Positions 1-5,501 of a DNA stretch of 5,722 nucleotides are shown here, one piece after another (position 1 is the first letter of the stretch; each line of letters starts with the position of its first letter). The notes below the pieces were generated by a model, which made no database searches, was not told the DNA's origin, and saw nothing but the letters and a program-made list of their open reading frames with translations. A program made the position numbers and the translations under genes. The stretch is from Planctomycetota bacterium (GTDB lineage: Bacteria > Planctomycetota > PUPC01 > JACPCR01), in NCBI GenBank assembly GCA_030740295.1, contig JASLXP010000265.1:1-5722 (forward strand), given 5' to 3'.

Positions 1-1
1 C

Positions 2-538
2 GGCAAAGCCACCCCCGAGCGCCGCACACCGGATGCGGTACAGGAATCGACGGAGAGCATCAAGGACAACGATCCCAAGCACGGCACTGCCACTGGAGGA
101 GGCAAGAAAGGCGGCGCCGGTGGAGAGGGCATGGCCGGCAAGAACAACGACGTATTTGAAGAAGACCTCGAGGAGCTCGCAGAACGCCAGGACTCGCTTC
201 GCACCAGCGCGCAGCAGCTCGAATCGACTCTTCGCTCCATGCATCTGCCGACCTGGACGCTTCCAGATGCCGTCCGCCTCATGAATTCTGCAGAGGAGAA
301 CCTCCGCGGCTACAACCTGACTGAAGCCCGCGAGAAACAGAAGCAGGCTCTCAAGGCTCTCAAACTCTCGTACCTTTCCATGAAAGGAAAGTCCTACATC
401 CAGTCAGAGAAATCATCCGCCCTCCCCGAGAAACTGAAACGCCAGGTCATCGAAGCCAGACGCGAGAAACTCCCCGCGGGCTATCAGGAGCTCGTTGAAA
501 AATATTACCAGGAGATCTCGGAGAGGGCTGGGGAGTGA
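2..538 (+). CDS. C-terminal part of a large coiled-coil protein (5' end outside window)
   Basis: The reading frame is open from the left edge of the window and ends at a TGA at 536-538, so the 178 residues seen are a C-terminus. They begin with a polar, charged stretch and a glycine/lysine-rich linker (about residues 32-44 of the visible part). A helical, Glu/Lys/Arg-rich region follows, with heptad-like spacing (EEDLEELAERQDSL, then NLTEAREKQKQALKALKLSY), and the chain ends in a PAGYQELVEKYYQEISE tail. I have an impression of similar endings (Pro-x-x-Tyr-x-x-Leu-Val-x-x-Tyr-Tyr-x-x-x-Ser-Glu) in large membrane-associated proteins of Planctomycetes and relatives that lie near MoxR/BatA-type genes; this is memory, not a search. 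An internal ATG at 131 could be mistaken for the start, but the same frame is coding upstream of it. No enzyme motif is visible and the function is unknown. A 134-base gap separates it from the next gene. Confidence 0.8.
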   Translation, partial: GKATPERRTPDAVQESTESIKDNDPKHGTATGGGKKGGAGGEGMAGKNNDVFEEDLEELAERQDSLRTSAQQLESTLRSMHLPTWTLPDAVRLMNSAEENLRGYNLTEAREKQKQALKALKLSYLSMKGKSYIQSEKSSALPEKLKRQVIEARREKLPAGYQELVEKYYQEISERAGE

Positions 539-672
539 GAGATGAAGCAAGGGGTGGGAGGATGGAACTGGAAAGTCGGGATGAGCTCTGTCGCGTGTCA
601 GACGAGTCTATCGCGGCGGGACAAGTCCCCACAGACACAGAATCCATTCCCGTATCACGCATCCAACACTGC

Positions 673-927
673 ATGACCGCCCGCCTCTCCCTTCTCATCC
701 TGCTAGCACTCACCGTCACAGGGTGCCCGGATCGCAGGACCAATCCGATTCGCGTGAGTGATGAAGAAGTCTATCGGAAGAGGTGTGCGAGGTGCCACGA
801 TCCGTACCCGGCGAATCACTTTACTTTCGAGCGTTGGGATGCCTATCTCAAAACGCATCCGGAAAAGAAAAGACACCGTCCCAAGAGCAAAGAAATGATG
901 AGCATCCGTTACTTCCTGGGAATCTGA
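673..927 (+). CDS. Small lipoprotein with a single c-type haem site
   Basis: The 84-residue product starts with a lipoprotein signal: positive Arg4, a hydrophobic core, and the lipobox V-T-G-C with the acylated Cys18. The mature part of about 67 residues contains one haem-binding motif C38-A-R-C41-H42 followed by DPYPANHFTFERW. This is the usual layout of small cytochromes c, in which a CxxCH near the N-terminus is followed by Pro and a Trp helix. Candidate sixth haem ligands are Met75, Met76 or His62/His68. An anchored periplasmic electron carrier or haem sensor is likely, and it would need a cytochrome c maturation system elsewhere. It is shorter than typical class I cytochromes c. I chose the ATG at 673 because it puts the signal peptide at the N-terminus. 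The same frame is open back to a GTG at 535, but those extra residues are polar. No Shine-Dalgarno is evident. The next gene begins 2 bases after the stop. Confidence 0.8.
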   Translation: MTARLSLLILLALTVTGCPDRRTNPIRVSDEEVYRKRCARCHDPYPANHFTFERWDAYLKTHPEKKRHRPKSKEMMSIRYFLGI

Positions 928-929
928 CC

Positions 930-1817
930 ATGCTTCGATTCGCCTGCATTCTGGTCATTTTTGCTTGCCCTGCCTCTGCGGAAAAACGCCGGGCCAAAGC
1001 CGCAAAACTCCTGAAGGAATACCGCACCATCCCTGCAGATCACGCGTTCTATATGGGGGCGAAGCTTGCAGGGCAGGCAGTACTGGATGGTGAAATTCAG
1101 AAAGCAAAACAGATCTGGCATATCTACACCAAAGCGCATTCAAGGCAGAAGTACGCTGCCCCTGCCGCGGTGCAGGCAGCTCTCATCGCACGGATTGGGG
1201 CCGGGGGCGAAGAGGAAAGCAACCGTATCTTTCAACGCGTTTCAATGCCCCCTGGTCGGGGGGAAGGTCTGATGGTCAAGCACTGCACCAAGGTTGCCCG
1301 CAGGTGGCTGGCCGCTACGCAGACGGCAAAGCTGCGCTCGTCTCTGGAAAAATACTATTCCTCAAATCTCGAGTTTCCACGCGCTCTGAATCAGTTGGCC
1401 AAAGCCGATATGATCAGTAAGCAAGGCCTCCTCTCGCCGTGGGGCACTCCGTTCTCCTACCGCCTGGTGGCCAACAAGGTTTTCAGTGAAAAGGACGCGC
1501 AGGCATACGAGCTCTCAGCGAAGGAAATGATTGGCTCGCCTCTGAAACCAGGAGAGGCACTCAAACAATGGGCAGAGCTCCTTCCTCGTTACGTCCTTTG
1601 GGGCGTCGGCGAATCGGGGGACGGGCGTCCCATGGCCCTCATCGGCAAGGTCGAGCGCGGCTCAAAATCCGGCGGAAAGACCTCTGTCATCCTCGGCGAA
1701 ACACACGAAAACCTGCGACTCATCCAGGCCGACAAGATAGGCGCCATCCTCGCCTCCAATGATGCTATTCTTGTGCTGCCACAACGAACACTCAACTCAC
1801 ACCATGATGCGCCTTAG
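930..1817 (+). CDS. Exported protein with a GspG/pseudopilin-like C-terminal module
   Basis: This 295-residue protein starts with a Sec signal peptide (MLRFACILVIFACPASA, cleavage after Ala17). Residues 18-125 are mostly alpha-helical and rich in Ala, Lys and Arg (possibly TPR-like). Residues 130-200 follow the pattern of the GspG major pseudopilin C-terminus: a helix ending in L-x-x-Y-Y, a Phe-Pro where pilins have Tyr-Pro, then L-x-x-L, S-P-W-G-T-P-F-S-Y (compare DPWG-x-PY-x-Y) and a Y-E-L-S. There is no prepilin leader or hydrophobic pilin helix, so it cannot be an ordinary pilin. Residues 235-285 look like a small beta domain (GKVERG, SVILGE, ILVLP), loosely recalling the periplasmic domains of GspC/PilP proteins. 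I chose the ATG at 930 because the frame upstream of it (open to 783) lies over the cytochrome gene and lacks a signal peptide. It is probably translationally coupled to the gene before it and overlaps the next one by 14 bases. The function is unknown, and both similarities come from pattern reading only. Confidence 0.8.
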   Translation: MLRFACILVIFACPASAEKRRAKAAKLLKEYRTIPADHAFYMGAKLAGQAVLDGEIQKAKQIWHIYTKAHSRQKYAAPAAVQAALIARIGAGGEEESNRIFQRVSMPPGRGEGLMVKHCTKVARRWLAATQTAKLRSSLEKYYSSNLEFPRALNQLAKADMISKQGLLSPWGTPFSYRLVANKVFSEKDAQAYELSAKEMIGSPLKPGEALKQWAELLPRYVLWGVGESGDGRPMALIGKVERGSKSGGKTSVILGETHENLRLIQADKIGAILASNDAILVLPQRTLNSHHDAP

Positions 1818-2580
1818 CCAGATGATATTCTTTCTCTGCCTGCTCAACGTGACTCAATCTCATGCAGAGCCCATGTGGGAGATTCGAGATACGCACATCC
1901 GTTTCTGCAAATACCTGCGTACACCGAGAGGCAATCAGAAGGATGCAGTTAAAGGCAGGGCCATTCTCGAAGTCCGGGGCACGTATCACTTCAAAGGCAG
2001 CGGCGTGCTCAAGGTCAAAGACATCGCTCTGAAGCTACCGAACTCCGATGAGAAGCCAAAGCTCCTTGGTGTTGGCATGCCGGCATTCGTTGCCGCGGCT
2101 TCATACGTCTACCCTGAAATTGCCGGCCCAAAAGGAAGCACCATCAGTTCCACCAAGCGCGGCAAGTTTCAATTAAAGGAGCAACCGGACGGCTCGGTTA
2201 ATCTCACCCTTCTCCAGAATCCGACCCAGCTTTCTTTTGCATTTGACGTCCCGAAGGGAACGTCTGAGCCCTACATCCTTCGCTTCGGCGCGATAAAAAA
2301 ATCTGTGCCGGAAAGCAAACCAGCTTCAACACAGACCAAACCAGCTTCAACACAAACCAAACCTGCCGAAGAGAAGACTCCTCCAAAGAAAGAGACGACC
2401 GCCCCCAGGAAGCGTCCGGCAGGTAAAATCGCAGCCAGCCGTCTCGGCATGGCAAAACAGCTCATTCAGGCTGGAAAGAAACCGGCGGCCAGGCGCATGT
2501 TAAAAGAGATTGTCAGCAAGTATTCGGCAACACCGGCAGCAGCAGAAGCGCGCGCGCTTCTGAGCGAGATCAACAAATGA
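1804..2580 (+). CDS. Exported protein: unknown beta domain, Pro/Lys/Thr linker, TPR-like tail
   Basis: The 258-residue product has a signal peptide (MMRLSQMIFFLCLLNVTQSHA, probable cleavage after Ala21). Residues 22-168 alternate short hydrophobic and polar stretches, as in a beta-rich domain (AILEVRGTYHF, GVLKVKDIAL, GSVNLTLL, QLSFAFDV). I do not recognise this domain. Residues 172-210 form a low-complexity linker with two exact copies of the heptapeptide KPASTQT followed by KPAEEKTPPKK. Residues 211-258 form two amphipathic helices (RLGMAKQLIQAGKKPAARRML, then an SATPAAAEARALLSEI helix), as in a single TPR or YbgF-like repeat used for protein contacts. The start at 1804 is favoured over an in-frame ATG at 1759, because the intervening residues would bury the signal peptide. 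Its start lies inside the previous gene (14-base overlap), which suggests coupled translation. It probably acts with the two preceding exported proteins in the periplasm or at the cell surface. Confidence 0.8.
   Translation: MMRLSQMIFFLCLLNVTQSHAEPMWEIRDTHIRFCKYLRTPRGNQKDAVKGRAILEVRGTYHFKGSGVLKVKDIALKLPNSDEKPKLLGVGMPAFVAAASYVYPEIAGPKGSTISSTKRGKFQLKEQPDGSVNLTLLQNPTQLSFAFDVPKGTSEPYILRFGAIKKSVPESKPASTQTKPASTQTKPAEEKTPPKKETTAPRKRPAGKIAASRLGMAKQLIQAGKKPAARRMLKEIVSKYSATPAAAEARALLSEINK
2317..2358 (+). repeat. Two-copy 21-base in-frame tandem repeat encoding KPASTQT twice
   Basis: The units are 2317-2337 and 2338-2358. They differ at one base (G at 2334, A at 2355, a silent third-position change). 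A third partial copy (AAACCTGCC) follows at 2359. The unit is a multiple of three, so copy-number change would lengthen or shorten the Pro/Thr/Lys linker without a frameshift. The near identity suggests a recent duplication by slippage. Confidence 0.9.
2543..2562. terminator. Perfect 20-base palindrome at the 3' end of a gene, possible bidirectional terminator element
   Basis: The left arm CAGAAGCG (2543-2550) and right arm CGCTTCTG (2555-2562) enclose CGCG, giving an 8-bp GC-rich stem with a 4-base loop. The sequence reads the same on both strands. It lies in the last codons of the plus-strand gene that ends at 2580 and about 25 bases past the stop of the convergent minus-strand gene. For minus-strand transcripts it is therefore in the 3' untranslated region, as a terminator would be. 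There is no T-tract on either side, so it is not a classical intrinsic terminator. It may instead act as a hairpin-only terminator or an mRNA 3'-end stabiliser. The Arg/Ala codons (GCG, CGC) alone could also produce this sequence. Confidence 0.4.
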
Positions 2581-2588
2581 GCTTGATC
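2568..2588. other. Inverted repeat spanning both convergent stop codons
   Basis: GATCAA at 2568-2573 is the exact reverse complement of TTGATC at 2583-2588, with a 9-base loop. The plus-strand TGA (2578-2580) lies in the loop, and the minus-strand stop (2587-2589) is mostly in the right arm. The stem is AT-rich and weak alone, but it lies 5 bases from the 20-base palindrome. It may be chance. Confidence 0.3.
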
Positions 2589-3813
2589 ACCCCAGAGGCG
2601 GCGGGGGCGGCGTCATTTCGGCGAGGGAGTCCTTGAAAGAACCCATGTCCTTCAGGACGTCGCCGACGAGACAGTCAATCAGCGCGCTACGATGTTTCGG
2701 GAAACGTTCCACGAATTTCCTGAAACTGAATGTCGGATCGTAAAAGGCATGAATGAGTCTGCGGATAACCTCGATTCCCCCGGCGAGCGCTGGCTCGAAA
2801 CTGCCGAGCGCGGAAGGTGAGAGGTCATCGAGTTTAATTGCTTCGTGAATGGAATCGGCTGCAAGCTCGGCCGAGGCCAGGGCCAGGAAAAGGCCGGAAG
2901 AATAGATAGGATCGAGGAACGCTCGGGCATCCCCGAGCATGACCCACCCTTCGCCGCAGGTTTGACGATTGAGGTAGGAGAGGCGCTTCAGGCCGCGTGA
3001 TTTCCCTTCGAGCGTTGCCTTTTCGAGGCGTTCCCAGAGCGGCGCGCACTTCCCAATTTCGCGGTGCAGGATTTCCTCGTAACGGCCCTGCTCGAGGTTC
3101 AGGTATTCCGGCGGCGAGACAATTCCCACACTGATGATGTCATCCGGCAGAGGGATGAACCAGAACCAGCCGCTTTCTCCAAGCAGAAAGATGGTCGTCT
3201 CACCGGCATCCTTGCCTGGCAGACGCCTGCCTCCACGGTAGTAACCCCAGAGAGAAGATTTATCGAGGCCGGGCACTTCGCCTCGCAGGCCAAGTTGGCG
3301 CCCGATGATGGTGGCCCGGCCGGATGCATCTACAACGACCTTCGCACCCAGCTCGAAAGAAGAACCATTCTGTCCCGCACGGACTCCCACGGCACGTTTG
3401 CCATCGAATAAGACGCCGTGTACACGGACGCGCTCCATGACCTGCGCTCCGCTTGAATGAGCGTGGTCGAGCAACATCCGGTCGAACGTCGAGCGCTCGA
3501 CCTGCCAAGTTCGGGCTCCGTCCCCTGTAATGGTTTCCGAGAAATAGAACGGATCGTTTTCCTTCCCTGTTGGAGAAACGAACCGGACGCTGTACTTCTC
3601 GGGATAGTCGGAGCCCTGCATCTGAGGCAGCAGGCCGAGGCGTTTGAACGTGCCATGGGTGTGCGGGATTAGTGACTCGCCAATGTGGTAGCGAGGAAAA
3701 GAAGACTTCTCGAGGATCACGCAGTCGTGTCCGTGCCGGCTCAAAAAAGTTGCAAGGGCAGCCCCTGCCGGGCCTCCCCCGATGATGGCAACTTCGCAGT
3801 TTTCCGTAGACAT
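2587..3813 (-). CDS. Flavin-dependent halogenase-like FAD monooxygenase
   Basis: This 408-residue flavoprotein belongs to the FAD-dependent halogenase/geranylgeranyl-reductase superfamily and is about full length. The Rossmann motif G12-G-G-P-A-G17 and the ribose-binding Glu35 bind FAD. F39-P-R-x-x-x-G-E-S47 is the motif typical of halogenases and related oxidoreductases. Lys73 (PEKY) lies where halogenases carry the catalytic lysine that handles hypochlorous acid. W216-F-W-F-I-P221 matches the halogenase WxWxIP signature. F299-x-x-P-x-x-S-x-G307, just after G294-D295, matches the FxxPxxSxG motif. The glutamate that tryptophan halogenases place just before that Ser is Tyr304 here, which argues against a tryptophan halogenase and for a phenol-, pyrrole- or carrier-bound substrate. 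A halogenase-like hydroxylase or reductase remains possible. The protein ends in a five-proline run. It lies 88 bases downstream of the radical SAM gene on the same strand, so the two are probably cotranscribed. Its start has no well-placed Shine-Dalgarno. Its stop is 6 bases from the convergent gene. Confidence 0.88.
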   Translation of the reverse strand: MSTENCEVAIIGGGPAGAALATFLSRHGHDCVILEKSSFPRYHIGESLIPHTHGTFKRLGLLPQMQGSDYPEKYSVRFVSPTGKENDPFYFSETITGDGARTWQVERSTFDRMLLDHAHSSGAQVMERVRVHGVLFDGKRAVGVRAGQNGSSFELGAKVVVDASGRATIIGRQLGLRGEVPGLDKSSLWGYYRGGRRLPGKDAGETTIFLLGESGWFWFIPLPDDIISVGIVSPPEYLNLEQGRYEEILHREIGKCAPLWERLEKATLEGKSRGLKRLSYLNRQTCGEGWVMLGDARAFLDPIYSSGLFLALASAELAADSIHEAIKLDDLSPSALGSFEPALAGGIEVIRRLIHAFYDPTFSFRKFVERFPKHRSALIDCLVGDVLKDMGSFKDSLAEMTPPPPPLG

Positions 3814-3856
3814 GGTCTGGACTTGGACGTTCAGGAATTCAGAGGCTCAGAGACCG

Positions 3857-3865
3857 AACCTCCTT
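3857..3865 (-). promoter_or_regulatory. Strong Shine-Dalgarno-like sequence without a start codon in range
   Basis: On the minus strand this reads AAGGAGGTT, a near-perfect match to the 16S rRNA 3' end. It lies in the 88-base gap between the radical SAM gene and the flavoprotein gene. The flavoprotein ATG (3813) is about 44 bases further on, too far for normal initiation. An in-frame stop lies between them, and no ATG or GTG is suitably placed. It may be a chance match or a ribosome standby site. Confidence 0.3.
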
Positions 3866-3901
3866 GATCCAAATTCACGAATCCTCTCTTTACTCATTCC
3901 A

Positions 3902-5227
3902 TCACCAATAAGGGCTCTCACTATATTCCTTGGAGTAAAACGCCGGCAGGAGGCGATCGACGCACAGGAGGCCCTTCCGGGTTATCTGGACGGACTCGTC
4001 GGTCAGTTTCAGGTGACCTGTTTCTCTCAACTCCTGTAAGGGGCCGCCGAATTCTTCAAAGATATTCACGCCGAACTTGGTCCGAAAATCTTCCGCCGCG
4101 ACCTCGCCCCACTTGAGCTGGAGAATGAATTCCCGCGTCAGGCGATCATGATCGCTTAGTCGAATGGCACGCTGGACAGGCAGTCGCCCCTGGTCGAGTT
4201 CGTCACGATAATGTTCCGGACGTGCGGCATTCTGATAGTGGACCCCCCCCAGGTATGAGAAGGAAGACAGGCCGAGCCCAATCATATCGCCCCCTCGCCA
4301 CAGATGTTCCTGGTATTGGAACCGGCGCTCCGGTCGTTTGGATGCGTTGTAGGCGCTCACGATGGTGTACCCGGCCCGTTCAAGCTCTCCGAACGCATAG
4401 TCAACGCGCTCCCGTTTCGTGTCCCAATCGACTGGTTCTGCGGGCAGGTTGCCGTCGACCAGGTCTCTATAAAGTTGAGTGTTCCTCGGAATCTCGGTCT
4501 GGTAGATCGTCACGCTGTCCGGATTCAGCCGGATGGCTTCACTCACTGTGCGGCGCCAATCCTGCCTGGTTTCGCCCAGCATCCCTGCCATCAAGTCCAG
4601 GTTCACCCATTCGAAACCAAACTCCTGAATAATGGCGAAAGCCCTGTAAACATCCCTCGAAAGATGGACACGCCCATTCTTGCGGAGGAGCTCGTCATCA
4701 AAGCTCTGAACACCCATGCTGATCCGGTTGACTCCGGAATGGGCAAGCGCGTCAAGCCTGGGACGCGTTGTGGTCTTAGGCGCGCATTCGAAGGTCGTTT
4801 CGGGTGAATGGAAATTGCCAATATGCTGGCGCATCGTTTGAAAAAAATCTCGCATCTGCGCAGTGGCAAGTAACGATGGAGTGCCCCCCCCTACATAAAC
4901 AAACGCCAGGGGGCGGCCCTTAATATAGGTGGAGTCTGTGAAGATGCTGAGCTCTGCCGCGACATGTTCCAGGTATTTATCGACTTCGCTTCGTGTGCGG
5001 CCGGTGAGGGAGAGGTAGTAGCAGTAGTCACATTTCTTCGAGCAGAACGGGACATGAACATACACGCCCACCGGCTCGTCAGGGGCCGGAGTCTGTAACC
5101 GTTCCTCCAACGCATGGCACTCGCTCTCCCGCCAGGAAGAGAACGGAGGATACGCGGCAACAAAGTAGTTGCCGGCCAGCGGCTCGGAATGGGTCTGTTG
5201 GACAGGAAGAGTTGTCGAAGCGTTCAT
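3902..5227 (-). CDS. HemN-family radical SAM enzyme (coproporphyrinogen oxidase-like, substrate unknown)
   Basis: This 441-residue protein has the HemN layout. An N-terminal arm (NYFVAAYPPFSSW, residues 20-32) precedes the core Y56-V-H58-V-P-F-C62-x-x-x-C66-x-x-C69, which binds the [4Fe-4S] cluster and S-adenosylmethionine. SAM-site motifs follow: G113-G-G-T-P-S118, Glu147, the GVQSF block with Gln174, Arg186, and N208-x-D-L. The C-terminal HemN_C-type winged-helix region (about 345-430) begins near GLGLSSFSYLGG. The first three cysteines and the Tyr/His pair have the same residue numbers as in E. coli HemN, but the fourth HemN cysteine (71) is Tyr here. HemN-family members act in haem synthesis (HemN), haem delivery (HemW), haem degradation (ChuW/HutW), or as class C radical SAM methyltransferases and cyclopropanases in natural-product pathways. 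No other haem gene is in the window, and the downstream partner is a halogenase-like flavoprotein, so a specialised pathway is more likely than haem synthesis. No Shine-Dalgarno precedes the ATG. The upstream in-frame stop lies close by, so the start is well bounded. Confidence 0.9.
   Translation of the reverse strand: MNASTTLPVQQTHSEPLAGNYFVAAYPPFSSWRESECHALEERLQTPAPDEPVGVYVHVPFCSKKCDYCYYLSLTGRTRSEVDKYLEHVAAELSIFTDSTYIKGRPLAFVYVGGGTPSLLATAQMRDFFQTMRQHIGNFHSPETTFECAPKTTTRPRLDALAHSGVNRISMGVQSFDDELLRKNGRVHLSRDVYRAFAIIQEFGFEWVNLDLMAGMLGETRQDWRRTVSEAIRLNPDSVTIYQTEIPRNTQLYRDLVDGNLPAEPVDWDTKRERVDYAFGELERAGYTIVSAYNASKRPERRFQYQEHLWRGGDMIGLGLSSFSYLGGVHYQNAARPEHYRDELDQGRLPVQRAIRLSDHDRLTREFILQLKWGEVAAEDFRTKFGVNIFEEFGGPLQELRETGHLKLTDESVQITRKGLLCVDRLLPAFYSKEYSESPYW
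4243..4250 (-). repeat. Eight-base G tract inside the radical SAM gene (Leu-Gly-Gly-Val codons)
   Basis: The minus strand reads eight consecutive G bases (C at 4243-4250 on the plus strand) in the codons for LGGV, in the C-terminal half of the protein. The reading frame is intact. Tracts of this length are prone to slippage and to sequencing indels. Confidence 0.9.
4884..4891 (-). repeat. Eight-base G tract in the GGGTP SAM-binding motif
   Basis: The minus strand reads eight consecutive G bases (C at 4884-4891 on the plus strand) within the codons GGG GGG GGC of the SAM-binding loop at residues 113-115. The frame is intact on both sides. A one-base slip here would remove about three quarters of the protein. 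Confidence 0.9.
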
Positions 5228-5411
5228 AAAGCGCCGGGGCAGCGTCAGCCCGATTCATGAAGAAATTGCACGCGTGGCACGCAGCCGCATGCAAAGGGTG
5301 CTCGATCAAGCGGCCAGGAAAGGTGCGAAACACGCTGGGCGCGGCAGTAGAAAATACTTTGCCAAATGGGTGGACGGGATCCAAAAGCTTTACCAGGCTT
5401 CGAGGCAAATG

Positions 5412-5425
5412 TCTGGATGACCAGA
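5412..5425. repeat. Short inverted repeat (TCTGG-ATGA-CCAGA)
   Basis: Two 5-base arms, TCTGG at 5412-5416 and CCAGA at 5421-5425, enclose ATGA. It lies just before the three 14-base direct repeats and shares the GTCTGG core with them, so it could be part of the same operator-like cluster. The arms are short enough for chance. Confidence 0.3.
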
Positions 5426-5427
5426 TT

Positions 5428-5469
5428 CATTCGTCTGACCCCATCCGTCTGGCCTCATTCGTCCTACCG
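5428..5469 (+). repeat. Three tandem 14-base direct repeats upstream of the gene at 5595
   Basis: The units start at 5428, 5442 and 5456: CATTCGTCTGACCC, CATCCGTCTGGCCT and CATTCGTCCTACCG. The first agrees with each of the others at 11 of 14 positions, and the second and third agree at 9. The consensus is CATYCGTCTGRCC plus one variable base. The unit is not a multiple of three and the region is not coding, so this is not a protein repeat. The place and pattern suit a set of operator half-sites or iterons. A degenerate minisatellite is the alternative. Confidence 0.6.
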
Positions 5470-5501
5470 TCAACATCAAAAAGGCCCTGTATTTGCCTTC
5501 G

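Noticed and set aside
525..560. Possible G-quadruplex formed by four G runs around the end of the first gene.
   Set aside because: The middle loop is about 17 bases, too long for a stable three-tetrad structure, and the region is simply purine-rich.
535..672. GTG start at 535 or ATG at 562 for the cytochrome lipoprotein.
   Set aside because: The extra residues are polar and would place the lipoprotein signal internally. The GGGAGG before 562 directly abuts the ATG, with no usable spacing.
783..929. Longer start for the pseudopilin-like protein at 783.
   Set aside because: It would overlap the cytochrome gene out of frame and bury the clear signal peptide that begins at 930.
4304..4807. Plus-strand 167-codon open frame inside the radical SAM gene.
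   Set aside because: It is antisense to a gene with clear conserved motifs and has no recognisable domain of its own.
5349..5364. Sigma-54-like promoter on the minus strand (TGGCAAAGTATTTTCT) before the radical SAM gene.
   Set aside because: The -24 half fits, but the -12 half lacks the required GC.
5300..5430. Possible cobalamin riboswitch: AGGAAAGGTGCGAAACAC near 5313 and GTCTGGATGACCAG near 5411 loosely recall B12-box segments.
   Set aside because: The conserved core is absent: no GCCACTG, no CCGC-ACTGT segment, and the helix expected around GGTG does not form. The resemblance is at chance level.
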